Origin: Photobacterium aquimaris
Lineage (GTDB): Bacteria; Pseudomonadota; Gammaproteobacteria; Enterobacterales; Vibrionaceae
Assembly: GCF_002954455.1 (NCBI RefSeq)
Contig: NZ_MSCC01000001.1
Span: 2,154,972-2,218,971, forward strand
Reading direction: 5' to 3'
Length of the DNA: 64,000 bases
A program made the translations under genes and the position numbers. Shown here one piece after another: positions 19,327 through 29,688 of the stretch (position 1 is its first letter; each line of letters starts with the position of its first letter). The notes under the pieces are model-generated. The model saw only the letters and a list, made by a program, of their open reading frames with translations. It did not search any database and was not told the origin of the DNA.

Positions 19327-21732
19327 TTAGAATGACTGGCCAATGGTGAATGTGAAGAACTCTTCATCATCCCCTTCATATTTCTTAATTGGTTTAGCAA
19401 CCGAGAATACAAGTGGACCCATTGGAGACATCCACTGTAATGCAGCACCGTAAGACGCTCTAATCATACCTGGATCTGAATAATCAGGTAATGAACTTTC
19501 GTTTGTATAATTAGGATGGAATTCAGTATCCCATACTGAACCTGCATCAACAAAGAAACTAGTACGTACTTGATTTTTAATTTCTTGTGAAACAAACGGG
19601 GTTGGAACAATTAGTTCCATACTTGCGAGTGCAATTGCATTACCACCAGTAGATTCGTCGCTCACCACACCTTTTTGGTTATTGCCTTGGCCTTCGCCAT
19701 AAACAGCTTTTGGACCAACAGTGTTAGAGCGGAAACCACGAATAGTGGTAAAACCACCTGCATAGTAGTTCTCATAGAATGGCATCAATTGATCGCTGCC
19801 ATTATCCGTTTTACCGTAACCGTTACCGTAACCTAACTTACCACGTAGCAATAAGGTGTAGTCTTGTTTTTCCGTTAATGGAATATATTGACGCACATCA
19901 TATTGAGTTTTGAAGTACTGAGAATCAGAACCTGGAATGGTCATCTTAAATGAAGCACTCTGGTAATTACCTGACGTTGGGAAATAACCGCGGTTTAAGT
20001 GATTACGCGTCCATGACACAGTCCAGCTGTAATCGTCAAGTGAAATCGCGTTATCACTATCTTGATCAAAACCATGAATCTTTTTGAACTGCTGGATCTG
20101 ATAGTAATCTTGAATATTAGAGATCTTATTGTGATCATAACCAAGACTAAAATCGAAGTAGTTCAATTCATTATATGGGAAGCCCCACGTTAAACTTGCA
20201 CCGTAACTTTGGTTGGTATAATCCGAGATGTTAGCATCAGATGCTTCAAACTCGTTGTAGTAAATTTTACCACCAAGACTAACGTTATTGATCGTAAAGT
20301 ACGGATCTTTGTATTCAAGGCTAATGTTTTTAGAGTAATCATTGGTCATGGCATTAATGCCAAACAAATTACCGGTACCCAAGAAGTTTTGTTGGGTTAA
20401 ACCCGCCTGAAAACTAATACCAGATTCAGTACCGTAACCGACACCAAAGTTAACACTGCCCGAGTTAGCTTCTTTAACCTTGTACTTCACATCTACTTGA
20501 TCGTCAGAACCAGGTACACGTACAGTTTGTACATCAACATTTTCAAAGAAACCGGTGCGGTTTAAACGTTCTTTGCCCGTTTCAATCGCCTTGCCGTTTA
20601 ACCAAGAGCCTTCCATTTGACGCATTTCACGACGTAATACTTCATCTTTAGTGGTGTTATTACCACTAAATTCAATATTGCGTACATACACACGCTTACC
20701 TTGTTCAACATTAACGATCAAAGTCACTTGATGCGCTGCATCGTCAAATTCTGGCATGATGGTAACTTTTGGATAAGCATAACCAGCTTTACCCAATTCA
20801 CGTTTAACCGCTTCTTCTAATGCAGTAACTTCTGCACCGTTGTAAACAGTGTCAGGTTTAAAAGTCACCAGTTTATCAAATGCGGCAACACGACCAGCAA
20901 CGTCACCTTGGAACTTAACGTTTTTAACCTTGTATTGCTCACCTTCATGAACTTTTAGAGTAATGTACACGCCTTTTTTATCAGGAGAAATAGCAACATG
21001 CGTTGATTCTAGACGGTACTTTAAATAACCATTATTCAAATATTGCGAGCGTAATGTTTCTAAATCGCCTTGCAATACTTGTTTTTGATACTTTTCATTG
21101 GCCATAAAGTCCCACCAAGGCACGCTGTCCTTAAGTTTGAACTTACTGATCAAATCAGCATCACTGAAGACATGATTACCAAGGATGTTGATCTGCTTAA
21201 TTTTAGCAGATACACCTTCAGTAAAGACAAATTTCACATCAACACGGTTACGAGGTAAAGGCGTTACAACAGCTTCCACAGTGGCATTATATTTACCGAC
21301 ACTATAGTAGAAATCTTCTAGACCTTTATCGATCTTAGATAAGGTTGTTCTATCTAACGCTTCACCAACACGCAGACCTGATGCATCAAGGTTTTCTTTT
21401 AGCTGCTCATCTTTGATGGCTTTATTACCTGCAAAGGTAATAGCTGCAATAGTTGGACGCTCTTTTACATCGACCAATAACGTATTACCGTCTCGATATA
21501 CCTTAATATCTTCAAAATTGCCGGAAGAATAAAGAGATTTGATCAGTGCTGAAATATCCTGTGGATCAACAGTATCACCAACGCGAACTGGCATTTTTAA
21601 CAATGCAGCTCCCATCGTAACTCGCTGAAGACCTTCAAAACGAATGTTATCAACTACAAATTTATTTTCCGCGCTATGCGCAACGCTACTTGTCAAAAGA
21701 AGCGATGCGACTAACAGTTTTTTAATCGCCAT
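19327..21732 (-). CDS. bamA: Outer membrane protein assembly factor BamA
   Basis: BamA is the core of the complex that folds and inserts beta-barrel proteins into the outer membrane. The 801-residue precursor has a signal peptide (~20 residues), five POTRA domains (about 24-420; e.g. FVVDNIRFEGLQRV at the first) and a C-terminal 16-stranded barrel (about 425-801). The barrel has the conserved VRGF-type loop motif (TTIRGFRSN near 668) and the terminal aromatic signal ending QSF. It sits 36 bp after rseP. Confidence 0.98.
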   Translation of the reverse strand: MAIKKLLVASLLLTSSVAHSAENKFVVDNIRFEGLQRVTMGAALLKMPVRVGDTVDPQDISALIKSLYSSGNFEDIKVYRDGNTLLVDVKERPTIAAITFAGNKAIKDEQLKENLDASGLRVGEALDRTTLSKIDKGLEDFYYSVGKYNATVEAVVTPLPRNRVDVKFVFTEGVSAKIKQINILGNHVFSDADLISKFKLKDSVPWWDFMANEKYQKQVLQGDLETLRSQYLNNGYLKYRLESTHVAISPDKKGVYITLKVHEGEQYKVKNVKFQGDVAGRVAAFDKLVTFKPDTVYNGAEVTALEEAVKRELGKAGYAYPKVTIMPEFDDAAHQVTLIVNVEQGKRVYVRNIEFSGNNTTKDEVLRREMRQMEGSWLNGKAIETGKERLNRTGFFENVDVQTVRVPGSDDQVDVKYKVKEANSGSVNFGVGYGTESGISFQAGLTQQNFLGTGNLFGINAMTNDYSKNISLEYKDPYFTINNVSLGGKIYYNEFEASDANISDYTNQSYGASLTWGFPYNELNYFDFSLGYDHNKISNIQDYYQIQQFKKIHGFDQDSDNAISLDDYSWTVSWTRNHLNRGYFPTSGNYQSASFKMTIPGSDSQYFKTQYDVRQYIPLTEKQDYTLLLRGKLGYGNGYGKTDNGSDQLMPFYENYYAGGFTTIRGFRSNTVGPKAVYGEGQGNNQKGVVSDESTGGNAIALASMELIVPTPFVSQEIKNQVRTSFFVDAGSVWDTEFHPNYTNESSLPDYSDPGMIRASYGAALQWMSPMGPLVFSVAKPIKKYEGDDEEFFTFTIGQSF

Positions 21733-21768
21733 TACTGTACTGATTATTCCTTGCTAAATACGCATTTA

Positions 21769-23124
21769 TTAAAGTCGGGTAAAATCATTGAATAGCGCAA
21801 CCGCCATTAACGCAACCAAGATGGCTGATCCCACTCTATAGCCAATATCCTGAATTCGTTCAGATACAGGACGACGAGTTACCGCCTCAACAGCAAAGAA
21901 CATTAAATGTCCGCCATCAAGTACAGGTAAAGGTAATAAGTTTACAATGCCTAAGTTAACACTGATCAACGCCAAGAAACCAAGGAAATAGACTAAGCCA
22001 AACTCGGCAGTCATTCCAGCCCCTTTGGCGATAGATATCGGCCCACTGAGGTTTTTCATTGCAACATCACCAGTAACAAGCTTAGTGACCATATCAAACG
22101 TCAAAGACACTAATTGACCGGTTTTTTCAGTCGCTTTTATCGCCGCATCAATCGGACCAAACTGCAAATTAACTTTGTACGATGCTGGCCAAGGTTCAAT
22201 ACTTGGTGCCAATCCTACATAGCCAACTTCTTTACCATCAGCTTCTACTTTTACACGAGGAGTTAATGATAGCATCATCGGTTCTTCATCACGTAAAACT
22301 TCAACTTGTAGCGTTGTTCCTGGATGTGTACGAACAGCATCAACAAATTGCTGCCACTGCGTTACTGATTTATTATCTACTGCGACAATCTTATCATTTA
22401 ATTTAAATCCTGCATCAATTGCTGCACTATTATCAACAAGTTGTGAAACAGTTAGCGTAATTGGCGGTGTAAATGGGGTGATACCCAATGTCGTCAATAC
22501 TCGCTGTGATTCAGGATCAAATGACCAATGAGTTAAATCAAGTGTACGTGAAACAACAATCGAACTATCAGGTTCTTGTGCTGTTATGACCACTTGTTTA
22601 TCACCGATTTGGGAAATTAATGCCATATTGGCAGATTCCCAATCAGATGTTTCGAGTCCAGAAACTGATTTTAGTTCCATTCCGGGAATAATTCCCGCTT
22701 TTGCCGCGATTGATTGAGGTGCAACTTCACCAATTACAGGCTTTAATGCTGGCACCCCAATAAGATAAACCACCCAATAAGCAAAGATAGCAAACACAAA
22801 ATTTGCCATAGGTCCTGCAGCAACAATAGCACTTCGTTGCCAAATTTTCTTATTATTAAACGCCATATGACGCTTCTCAGGCGGTACTTCAGCTACCCGC
22901 TCATCAAGCATTTTGACATAACCACCAAGTGGTATCATGGCTAATGTGTATTCTGTGCCATCTTTGCCTATACGTTTAAACAAGGCTTTACCAAAACCAA
23001 TAGAAAAACGTTCAACATAGACACCACAGCGACGAGCAACCCAAAAATGGCCAAACTCATGCACTGCGATAAGAATACCAAGAGCAACTAAAAAAGCGCT
23101 TAAATTACGGATAAATTCAATCAT
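21769..23124 (-). CDS. rseP: Site-2 zinc metalloprotease RseP
   Basis: RseP cleaves anti-sigma factor RseA within the membrane after DegS, releasing sigma E in response to outer-membrane stress, and removes some signal-peptide remnants. The 451-residue protein has the zinc motif HEFGH at residues 22-26, two periplasmic PDZ domains (about 125-310) and the third zinc ligand motif LPVLDGG near 400. Its ATG overlaps the dxr stop by 4 bp, implying translational coupling. Its placement beside bamA and skp, stress targets, fits. Confidence 0.98.
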   Translation of the reverse strand: MIEFIRNLSAFLVALGILIAVHEFGHFWVARRCGVYVERFSIGFGKALFKRIGKDGTEYTLAMIPLGGYVKMLDERVAEVPPEKRHMAFNNKKIWQRSAIVAAGPMANFVFAIFAYWVVYLIGVPALKPVIGEVAPQSIAAKAGIIPGMELKSVSGLETSDWESANMALISQIGDKQVVITAQEPDSSIVVSRTLDLTHWSFDPESQRVLTTLGITPFTPPITLTVSQLVDNSAAIDAGFKLNDKIVAVDNKSVTQWQQFVDAVRTHPGTTLQVEVLRDEEPMMLSLTPRVKVEADGKEVGYVGLAPSIEPWPASYKVNLQFGPIDAAIKATEKTGQLVSLTFDMVTKLVTGDVAMKNLSGPISIAKGAGMTAEFGLVYFLGFLALISVNLGIVNLLPLPVLDGGHLMFFAVEAVTRRPVSERIQDIGYRVGSAILVALMAVALFNDFTRL

Positions 23125-24317
23125 GCAAATTCCTTCGCAATAATGTCTAACGCAAGCTCACGTGCTTGTTTATCTAGCATCATTACGGCATCAATATCAT
23201 TAGGTTCAGTTAATACTGCTCTTTCTAACACCAGCTGATTCACTTTAGCTATATCAGTGAAGCGAATCTCGTTCGTTAAAAATGCAGCAACAGCTATTTC
23301 ATTAGCAGCGTTTAAGGTTGTAGTCGCTGCTTGTCCTTGATAACAAGCGTCAATAGCTAATTTTAAGCATGGGTAACGCTCAAAATCAGGCTCCATAAAG
23401 GTAAACTCGCCGATCTTACTAAAATCAAGTGGTGCCACACCTGCATCAACACGTTCAGGATAAGCCATAGCACACGCAATCGGGGTACACATATCTGGCA
23501 ACCCCATTTGTGCGATGACCGAGCCATCTTTATATTGAACCATTGAATGAATCACTGACTGTGGATGAATAATCACTTCCATCTGCTCACGGCTAGCATT
23601 AAATAGCCATCGTGCTTCAATGTATTCCAAACCTTTATTCATCATGGTTGCTGAATCAACCGAGATTTTAGGCCCCATCGACCAATTAGGGTGTGCAATC
23701 GCCATCTCTGGGGTCACTGCATCTAATGCACTGATATCAGTATAGCGGAATGGGCCACCAGAACCGGTTAATAATACTTTACTCACACCAGATGCCGCTA
23801 AATCACAACGCCCCATACGGCGCTGAATATCAGCCGGTAACGCCTGAAAAATAGCGTTATGTTCACTATCAACAGGTAATAATTCCGCACCATATTGTTC
23901 ACATGCATCAATGAACATTTGACCGGTCATTACCAGCGCTTCCTTATTGGCTAATAAGATTCGCTTACCTTTTTTAACCGCTGCCATAGTGGGTAATAAA
24001 CCCGCCGCACCAACAATTGCCGCCATCACAGTATCAACATCATCTAATGCGGCAACCTGACAAATACCTTCGTCACCACTTAATACTGTGATATTCAAAC
24101 TTGCTTGCTCAATCAATGTATTAAGTTGAACCGCCGCGGCTGTAGATGCCATTGCAGCATATTTCGGTTGCCATTGCTGACATAATGCAAACATCTTCTC
24201 AACATTAGAACCCGCGGCTAAAGCGGTGACTTCAAATGAATCAGGGTTTTGAGCAATTACCGCTAACGTACTACTACCAATTGAGCCCGTCGCACCAAGA
24301 ATCGTTAACTTACGCAT
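23121..24317 (-). CDS. dxr: 1-deoxy-D-xylulose 5-phosphate reductoisomerase
   Basis: Dxr (IspC) makes 2-C-methyl-D-erythritol 4-phosphate with NADPH, the committed step of the MEP isoprenoid pathway. The 398-residue protein has the nucleotide-binding GATGSIGSS at residues 8-16, the metal-binding DSEHNA motif near 150, the flexible-loop [20 protein letters not shown] segment (about 208-227) and NKGLEYIEA. The start codon lies only about 18 bp beyond the U-run of an intrinsic terminator, so expression requires read-through or a promoter within cdsA's end. Confidence 0.98.
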   Translation of the reverse strand: MRKLTILGATGSIGSSTLAVIAQNPDSFEVTALAAGSNVEKMFALCQQWQPKYAAMASTAAAVQLNTLIEQASLNITVLSGDEGICQVAALDDVDTVMAAIVGAAGLLPTMAAVKKGKRILLANKEALVMTGQMFIDACEQYGAELLPVDSEHNAIFQALPADIQRRMGRCDLAASGVSKVLLTGSGGPFRYTDISALDAVTPEMAIAHPNWSMGPKISVDSATMMNKGLEYIEARWLFNASREQMEVIIHPQSVIHSMVQYKDGSVIAQMGLPDMCTPIACAMAYPERVDAGVAPLDFSKIGEFTFMEPDFERYPCLKLAIDACYQGQAATTTLNAANEIAVAAFLTNEIRFTDIAKVNQLVLERAVLTEPNDIDAVMMLDKQARELALDIIAKEFA

Positions 24318-24334
24318 AAAATCACTTACAGTTA

Positions 24335-24362
24335 CAAAAAAGGCAGCGAAATAGCTGCCTTT
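24335..24362 (-). terminator. Intrinsic terminator just upstream of dxr
   Basis: On the minus strand AAAGGCAGC / GCTGCCTTT (loop TATTTC) is followed by six Ts. It lies between the cdsA stop and the dxr ATG, with only about 18 bp left for any promoter or ribosome binding site. It is probably a partial terminator or attenuator. Confidence 0.85.
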
Positions 24363-24383
24363 AGAAGAGATGGCTATTATTAA

Positions 24384-25232
24384 TTATATTAGCCACAGAT
24401 AGAGCAACGCAAATACAGGGATCGCTGCAGTTAAACTATCAATTCGATCTAGAATACCACCATGTCCAGGTAATATATTACCGCTATCTTTAATGCCAGA
24501 AACACGTTTAAACATACTTTCAACTAAGTCGCCTAAAACGGAAATAATCACGGTGACAATAGCAATAAAGAATAATTGACCTAATGATGAAAACTCAATC
24601 GATAATAAGTGTGAACCTAACCAAGTCACTAAAATAGCAAGACAGGCTCCACCAATAAGTCCTTCAATAGTTTTATTTGGACTCACCGCAGGCGCCATCT
24701 TATGCTTACCAAAACGCTTGCCAGAGAAATAAGCACCAGTATCGGCAGCCCACACTAATAAGCACACTAGTAAAACTAAGCAAGCACCATGATACGGATT
24801 ATTGTCATAATTCACGGCACGGAGCATTAAAATACTCCAAAAAAAAGGCAATAATGTGAGCAAGCCAAAAATTTGTTTTAAAAACGGTTTCTTTGACCAA
24901 AAATCAGCACTTTTAGGATAACTAATCGCTAATGCAGATGCGACCAACCACCATAAACCACCAATAAGTAATATCGCGCGATAGATGTCACCGGGATGAG
25001 AAAGAGAAGCAGGATCGGTAGGTAACAGCGCGATGCTTGCTCCCAGCATGATCGTCGGTAAAATCATCGCATTAATACGTGATGATGCGTTAACAAACTG
25101 CGTCCACTCCCAGAAGCCAACTAAGGTTATTGCAGCCATCGCAATAATAAAAGCAGGCAACGGCAGAAAAAATATTCCTGCAATGACGAGTGGCGCGAGG
25201 ATTAGCGCGGTAATAATTCGTTGCTTGAGCAA
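24384..25232 (-). CDS. cdsA: Phosphatidate cytidylyltransferase
   Basis: CdsA makes CDP-diacylglycerol from phosphatidate and CTP, the precursor of all phospholipids, in the inner membrane. The 282-residue protein has about eight hydrophobic segments and the C-terminal CdsA signature (SVLGDLVESMFKRVSGIKDSG, then LPGHGGILDRIDS, split around residues 220-260). It follows uppS by 108 bp. Confidence 0.97.
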   Translation of the reverse strand: MLKQRIITALILAPLVIAGIFFLPLPAFIIAMAAITLVGFWEWTQFVNASSRINAMILPTIMLGASIALLPTDPASLSHPGDIYRAILLIGGLWWLVASALAISYPKSADFWSKKPFLKQIFGLLTLLPFFWSILMLRAVNYDNNPYHGACLVLLVCLLVWAADTGAYFSGKRFGKHKMAPAVSPNKTIEGLIGGACLAILVTWLGSHLLSIEFSSLGQLFFIAIVTVIISVLGDLVESMFKRVSGIKDSGNILPGHGGILDRIDSLTAAIPVFALLYLWLI

Positions 25233-25340
25233 ACTGCGTCCTCTTTTATATAGGAGATATAATATTTAGTATCGGAAAAAACCGTTACTTAAACAATAAC
25301 GCCAACACACAACCCTGCGCATTGGCGAAAATAATGACTT

Positions 25341-26102
25341 TTATTTTAACAAAGCTTGTATCTGCTCGCCAGTACAACCAAAACGACGTTCACGATTAAC
25401 AAACCATGCCACAGCATTAACTAAACTTTGCTCATCAAAGTCAGGCCAATGTTGCTCAGTGAAATATAATTCAGCATAGGCGGTTTGCCACAGCATAAAG
25501 TTACTAATGCGACATTCACCACTGGTACGAATTAACAGATCAACATTTGGTAAGCCTTGAGTCACTAACCCTTGCTCTAAATCTTTTTCAGTCAGAGATT
25601 CAATATCAAGTTGTTGTTCAATAACACGTTGCATCATTTGCTTCGTGGCTTGAAGAATATCCCATTGACCGCCATAGTTAGCAGCCACATTTAACACTAG
25701 CCCAGTATTACCTTCAGTTAGTAACTCTGCTGCTGCAATTTTTTTCTGCAACCGAGCACTGAAGCGACTTTTGTCTCCGATAATACATAATCGAATATTA
25801 TTTTTATGTAGTCTTTTAACTTCACGACCTAAAACAGTCATGAATAATTCCATTAGTAATGAGACCTCATCCTCTGGACGACGCCAATTTTCACTACTGA
25901 AAGCAAACAGTGTAACAACTTTAATACCAAGTCGATTTGCAGTAGAAACGGTCTTACGTACTGCTTCTACACCTGCTTTATGGCCAAATACTCGCGCTTT
26001 ACCTTTGGCTTTAGCCCAACGGCCATTACCATCCATAATCACTGCGATGTGTTGTGGAAGATAGTCGGCTGAAGGAACAGCGTCTATTGAAGGTTGTGCC
26101 AT
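25341..26102 (-). CDS. uppS: Undecaprenyl pyrophosphate synthase (ditrans,polycis)
   Basis: UppS condenses eight isopentenyl pyrophosphates onto farnesyl pyrophosphate, giving the C55 carrier for peptidoglycan and O-antigen. The 253-residue protein has the catalytic Asp24 in [14 protein letters not shown], the FSSENWRRP motif near 75, and the C-terminal [15 protein letters not shown] and YAELYF motifs. The start has a GAGGG ribosome binding site that sits directly after the T-run of a terminator hairpin. Confidence 0.98.
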   Translation of the reverse strand: MAQPSIDAVPSADYLPQHIAVIMDGNGRWAKAKGKARVFGHKAGVEAVRKTVSTANRLGIKVVTLFAFSSENWRRPEDEVSLLMELFMTVLGREVKRLHKNNIRLCIIGDKSRFSARLQKKIAAAELLTEGNTGLVLNVAANYGGQWDILQATKQMMQRVIEQQLDIESLTEKDLEQGLVTQGLPNVDLLIRTSGECRISNFMLWQTAYAELYFTEQHWPDFDEQSLVNAVAWFVNRERRFGCTGEQIQALLK

Positions 26103-26113
26103 ATTTATCCCTC

Positions 26114-26144
26114 AAAAAAAAAGCGCTGTGCTGCCGCACAGCGC
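26114..26144 (-). terminator. Strong intrinsic terminator directly upstream of uppS
   Basis: A perfect 9-bp GC-rich stem (GCGCTGTGC / GCACAGCGC, loop GGCA on the minus strand) is followed by nine Ts. The GAGGG ribosome binding site of uppS begins at the next base, and the ATG is 11 bp beyond the T-run. No room for a promoter exists between terminator and gene. Confidence 0.92.
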
Positions 26145-26179
26145 CTTAACTTTGTCAGCTAAATTAAGACAATAATGTC

Positions 26180-26737
26180 TTAAACTTCCATCAGCTCTTT
26201 TTCTTTTACTTCAAGAACAGCTTCAATATTCTTGATAGCTTCATCTGTTAGTTTCTGAACTTCATCTTGTGCGCGGCGATCATCATCTTCAGAAATATCT
26301 TTATCTTTTAGTAAAGATTTAACTGTTGCGTTAGCATCACGACGAATATTACGTACCGCTACACGGCTTTGCTCAGCTTCAGCACGTACAATCTTAACCA
26401 GATCACGACGACGCTCTTCTGTTAGCGGTGGCAATGGTACACGAATTACCGTACCCGCAGACATTGGGTTCAGACCCAAATCAGACATCATAATCGCTTT
26501 TTCAACTTTAGGCGCAAGCTCACGGTCAAAAACAGTAATCGCTAATGTACGAGAGTCTTCTGCAACTACGTTAGCAACTTGGTTTAGCGGGGTATTTGCA
26601 CCGTAGTACTCAACATGAATCGTATCAAGTAGGCTTGGATGTGCACGACCTGTACGGATCTTTACTAGTTGGTTACGAAGCGCTTCTACGCTTTTTTCCA
26701 TGCGCGTTTGCGCATCTTGTTTAATTTCGTTAATCAC
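26180..26737 (-). CDS. frr: Ribosome recycling factor
   Basis: RRF with EF-G splits the post-termination ribosome. The 185-residue protein is the exact family length and shows the tRNA-mimic features: [26 protein letters not shown] near 13-38 (three-helix bundle), the beta domain with [16 protein letters not shown], and [25 protein letters not shown] near 110-133. It lies between pyrH and uppS as in E. coli. Confidence 0.98.
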   Translation of the reverse strand: MINEIKQDAQTRMEKSVEALRNQLVKIRTGRAHPSLLDTIHVEYYGANTPLNQVANVVAEDSRTLAITVFDRELAPKVEKAIMMSDLGLNPMSAGTVIRVPLPPLTEERRRDLVKIVRAEAEQSRVAVRNIRRDANATVKSLLKDKDISEDDDRRAQDEVQKLTDEAIKNIEAVLEVKEKELMEV

Positions 26738-26804
26738 GATAAATACCTTAAATTATGCTGTCATCATAGTGCTGATTTTCAACACTACATTAAATTCACA
26801 AGGC

Positions 26805-27533
26805 TTAAGCGTTAGTGATCAGCGTACCTTCTTGCTCACCCATCACAACACGGCGCAATGCACCTGGCTTATTCATGTTAAATACACGAATTGGCATGTT
26901 GTGATCACGAGCAAGAGTAAATGCAGCCAAATCCATTACCTTAAGTTCTTTTTCAAGTACATCTTGGTAGCTCAGCTTTTCACAAAGCGTAGCATCTGGA
27001 TTTTTAACTGGATCATCCGTGAACACGCCTTCAACTTTTGTTGCTTTTAATACTACATCAGCTTCGATTTCGATACCACGAAGACATGCAGCAGAATCTG
27101 TTGTGAAGAACGGATTGCCTGTACCGGCAGAGAAAATAACAACACGGCCTTGGCGTAACTGACTGATCGCATCAGCCCAGTTATAGTTATCACATACGCC
27201 ATTTAAAGGAATAGCAGACATTACACGCGCGTTCACATAGGCACGGTGCAGCGCATCACGCATTGCTAAGCCGTTCATTACCGTTGCTAGCATACCCATG
27301 TGGTCGCCCACAACTCGGTTCATACCCGCTTCAGCCAGACCAGCACCACGGAATAGGTTACCACCACCGATAACAAGGCCGACTTGAACACCTAATTCAA
27401 CGAGTTCTTTTACTTCTTGTGCCATACGGTCAAGAACTTGAGCGTCAATACCAAATCCTTCTTTACCCTGTAGTGCTTCACCACTTAGTTTTAGAAGAAT
27501 GCGTTGATAAGTTGGTTTAGGGTTTGTGGTCAT
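26805..27533 (-). CDS. pyrH: Uridylate kinase
   Basis: PyrH phosphorylates UMP to UDP with ATP in pyrimidine synthesis. The 242-residue amino acid kinase-fold protein has KLSGEALQG at residues 14-22, the GGGNLFRG motif near 57, the DHMGM motif near 77 and the [12 protein letters not shown] nucleotide-site motif near 139. It is downstream of tsf after a terminator. Confidence 0.98.
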   Translation of the reverse strand: MTTNPKPTYQRILLKLSGEALQGKEGFGIDAQVLDRMAQEVKELVELGVQVGLVIGGGNLFRGAGLAEAGMNRVVGDHMGMLATVMNGLAMRDALHRAYVNARVMSAIPLNGVCDNYNWADAISQLRQGRVVIFSAGTGNPFFTTDSAACLRGIEIEADVVLKATKVEGVFTDDPVKNPDATLCEKLSYQDVLEKELKVMDLAAFTLARDHNMPIRVFNMNKPGALRRVVMGEQEGTLITNA

Positions 27534-27574
27534 GTTTTTTTACCTTCCAAGCTGATTTTGAGATATGGAGTTGT

Positions 27575-27604
27575 AAAAAGACCGCAACGTCGGTTGCGGT
27601 CTTT
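27575..27604 (-). terminator. tsf terminator
   Basis: An 11-bp stem (AAAGACCGCAA / TTGCGGTCTTT, loop CCGACG on the minus strand) followed by more Ts, 21 bp past the tsf stop. It separates rpsB-tsf from pyrH-frr. Confidence 0.92.
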
Positions 27605-27624
27605 GGTATTCTGATTAAAAAGGA

Positions 27625-28470
27625 TTAACCTTTTTGAACAGCTGCTACTTCTTCAGCAAAGCTCATTTCTTGAGCTTTCTCGATACCTTCGCCAACTTCT
27701 AGACGTACGAAGTTAGTTACTGTAGCGCCTGTTTCTTTCAAGATATCGCCAACAGTTTTCTTTGGTTCCATGATGAAAGCTTGACCAGTTAGAGAAACTT
27801 CGCCAGTGAACTTCTTCATGCGACCTTCAACCATCTTCTCAGCGATAGCTTGTGGCTTGCCTTCGTTCATAGCGATTTCAACTTGAACTTCACGCTCTTT
27901 AGCAACAACGTCAGCAGGTACGTCTGATGGGTTAACGTACTCAGGCTTAGATGCAGCAACGTGCATTGCGATGTGCTTAAGTGTTTCTTCGTCGCCGTTA
28001 CCAGCAACAACTACTGCGATGCGAGCACCGTGAGTGTAAGCAGAAACTTTTTCACCAGCAATGTAAGCTACGCGACGGATAGAGATGTTCTCACCGATCT
28101 TAGCTACTAGCTCGATACGTGCTTCTTCAAATTGTGCTTGAAGCTCTTCAACTGTAGCGTGGCTAGCAAGTGCAGCATCAGCTACAGCGTTAGCGAATGC
28201 TAGGAAGCTACCGTCTTTAGCAACGAAGTCAGTCTGGCAGTTTACTTCAACAAGAGCTGCTTTACCGTCAGCATCTTTGATGATGATAGTACCTTCAGCT
28301 GCTACGTTACCTGCTTTTTTAGCAGCCTTAGCAGCACCGCTCTTACGCATGTTTTCGATTGCTAGCTCGATATCAGCGTTAGCTTCTACTAGTGCTTTCT
28401 TACAATCCATCATACCTGCGCCAGTACGTTCACGCAGTTCTTTAACTAGGGCAGCTGTAACTGTTGCCAT
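27625..28470 (-). CDS. tsf: Elongation factor Ts
   Basis: EF-Ts is the nucleotide exchange factor of EF-Tu. The 281-residue protein has the N-terminal UBA-like domain ([19 protein letters not shown], 9-27), the TDFVAKD motif near 80 that disrupts the EF-Tu magnesium site, and a C-terminal module. Codon use is strongly biased, as expected of a highly expressed gene. It follows rpsB, with which it is classically co-transcribed. Confidence 0.99.
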   Translation of the reverse strand: MATVTAALVKELRERTGAGMMDCKKALVEANADIELAIENMRKSGAAKAAKKAGNVAAEGTIIIKDADGKAALVEVNCQTDFVAKDGSFLAFANAVADAALASHATVEELQAQFEEARIELVAKIGENISIRRVAYIAGEKVSAYTHGARIAVVVAGNGDEETLKHIAMHVAASKPEYVNPSDVPADVVAKEREVQVEIAMNEGKPQAIAEKMVEGRMKKFTGEVSLTGQAFIMEPKKTVGDILKETGATVTNFVRLEVGEGIEKAQEMSFAEEVAAVQKG

Positions 28471-28501
28471 GTGATAATCCTCAGATTTGAATTCGTTGAG
28501 T

Positions 28502-28529
28502 AAAAATCAGGGGCCATTATCGGCCCCTG
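28502..28529 (-). terminator. rpsB-tsf intercistronic terminator or attenuator
   Basis: A perfect 8-bp GC-rich stem (CAGGGGCC / GGCCCCTG, 6-nt loop) followed by ATTTTTA on the minus strand, about 30 bp before tsf. Since rpsB and tsf are normally one operon, it probably attenuates partially. Confidence 0.75.
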
Positions 28530-28586
28530 GTAACCATTCTTAGTTTACGCAAGGTAACTTAAGATGCTTATGTAAGCAGCAGGCTA

Positions 28587-29315
28587 TTAAGCTTCAGCTA
28601 CGAAACCGTCTTCTTCTGCTTGAACAGCGATATCTTGGTTACGAGCTTCTTTAACAGTTTGAGCTACAGAACCAGTGTAAAGCTGAATCGCGCGGATTGC
28701 GTCATCGTTACCTGGGATAACGAAATCAACGCCGTCTGGATCAGAGTTAGTATCAACAACAGCAAATACTGGGATACCTAGGTTGTTAGCTTCTTTGATT
28801 GCGATGTGCTCACAGTCAGCGCCGATTACGAACATTGCGTCTGGTAGGCCGCCCATGTTCTTAATACCACCTAGTGATTTCTCAAGCTTTTCCATTTCAC
28901 GAGTACGCATAAGCGCTTCTTTCTTGGTTAGCTTTTCGAAAGTACCATCAATAGATTGAGCTTCAAGTTCTTTAAGACGCTTGATTGATTGACGAACAGT
29001 TTTCCAGTTAGTCAACATACCACCCAACCAACGGTTGTTTACGTAGTACTGGTCACAGCTGATTGCTGCTTCTTTGATTGATTCGCTAGCTGCGCGCTTA
29101 GTACCAACGAAAAGAACTTTACCTTTACGTGCAGCAATTTTTTCAATTTCAGCTAGTGCTGCATTGAACATTGGTACAGTTTTTTCTAGGTTGATGATGT
29201 GTACACGGTTACGAGCGCCGAAAATGAATGGCTTCATTTTTGGGTTCCAGTAACGAGTTTGGTGACCAAAGTGTACACCAGCCTGAAGCATGTCGCGCAT
29301 TGATACAGTTGCCAT
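28587..29315 (-). CDS. rpsB: 30S ribosomal protein S2
   Basis: S2 joins the 30S subunit late, near S1 and the mRNA exit. The open frame extends to 29474, but the ATG at 29315 follows a GAGG site and gives the 242-residue family length with the conserved N-terminus [18 protein letters not shown]. Other family motifs seen are [23 protein letters not shown] near 104 and [18 protein letters not shown] near 185. The long leader upstream carries a structured RNA likely used for S2 autoregulation. Confidence 0.98.
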   Translation of the reverse strand: MATVSMRDMLQAGVHFGHQTRYWNPKMKPFIFGARNRVHIINLEKTVPMFNAALAEIEKIAARKGKVLFVGTKRAASESIKEAAISCDQYYVNNRWLGGMLTNWKTVRQSIKRLKELEAQSIDGTFEKLTKKEALMRTREMEKLEKSLGGIKNMGGLPDAMFVIGADCEHIAIKEANNLGIPVFAVVDTNSDPDGVDFVIPGNDDAIRAIQLYTGSVAQTVKEARNQDIAVQAEEDGFVAEA

Positions 29316-29688
29316 TGAATAATCCTCTATGGGGTTAGGCGTCCACATATCCCATCTTAAAACCGACCCGATAACAGCGTAATCGCCATTGTTACTTACA
29401 ATAAGTAACTGAGCACCCCGGCAGATGTGTCGATATGTGTGAATAATAAATAATAGTATGTGTAATCCAATCAAGTTGTACCATTAATACACGTCAACTT
29501 AACCAGCGAAGGGTCAAATTTTCACTTATAACAGAAACAAAATCACTGTTTACGGCGCGCTTTATACCATAGAACGGCCAATAAAATCCAGTCAAAATTG
29601 GATATGAGAACTAATCTTATCTTCCCTTTAACCCCTTGCGGCTGGTAATATAACAACCATACAGAAACATACAGATTGAGACGATTTT
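29316..29688. other. 373-bp divergent intergenic region, rpsB and map promoters
   Basis: It holds the rpsB leader structure in its left half and must hold promoters for rpsB (minus) and map (plus). Sequence 29480-29688 is AT-rich with several hexamer-like motifs but no single convincing promoter pair. No coding frame with a ribosome binding site is visible. Confidence 0.5.
29344..29439 (-). promoter_or_regulatory. rpsB leader RNA structure (S2 autoregulatory type)
   Basis: On the minus strand a long-range closing helix (CACATATC 29439-29432 with GATATGTG 29351-29344, extended by CATCT 29427-29423 with AGATG 29357-29353) encloses a perfect 8-bp hairpin GTTACTTA/TAAGTAAC (29391-29409) and the GGGGTGCTC sequence. 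Known biology: gammaproteobacterial rpsB mRNA has a conserved leader bound by S2 to repress rpsB-tsf. The structure is seen; the function is inferred from position. Confidence 0.7.
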
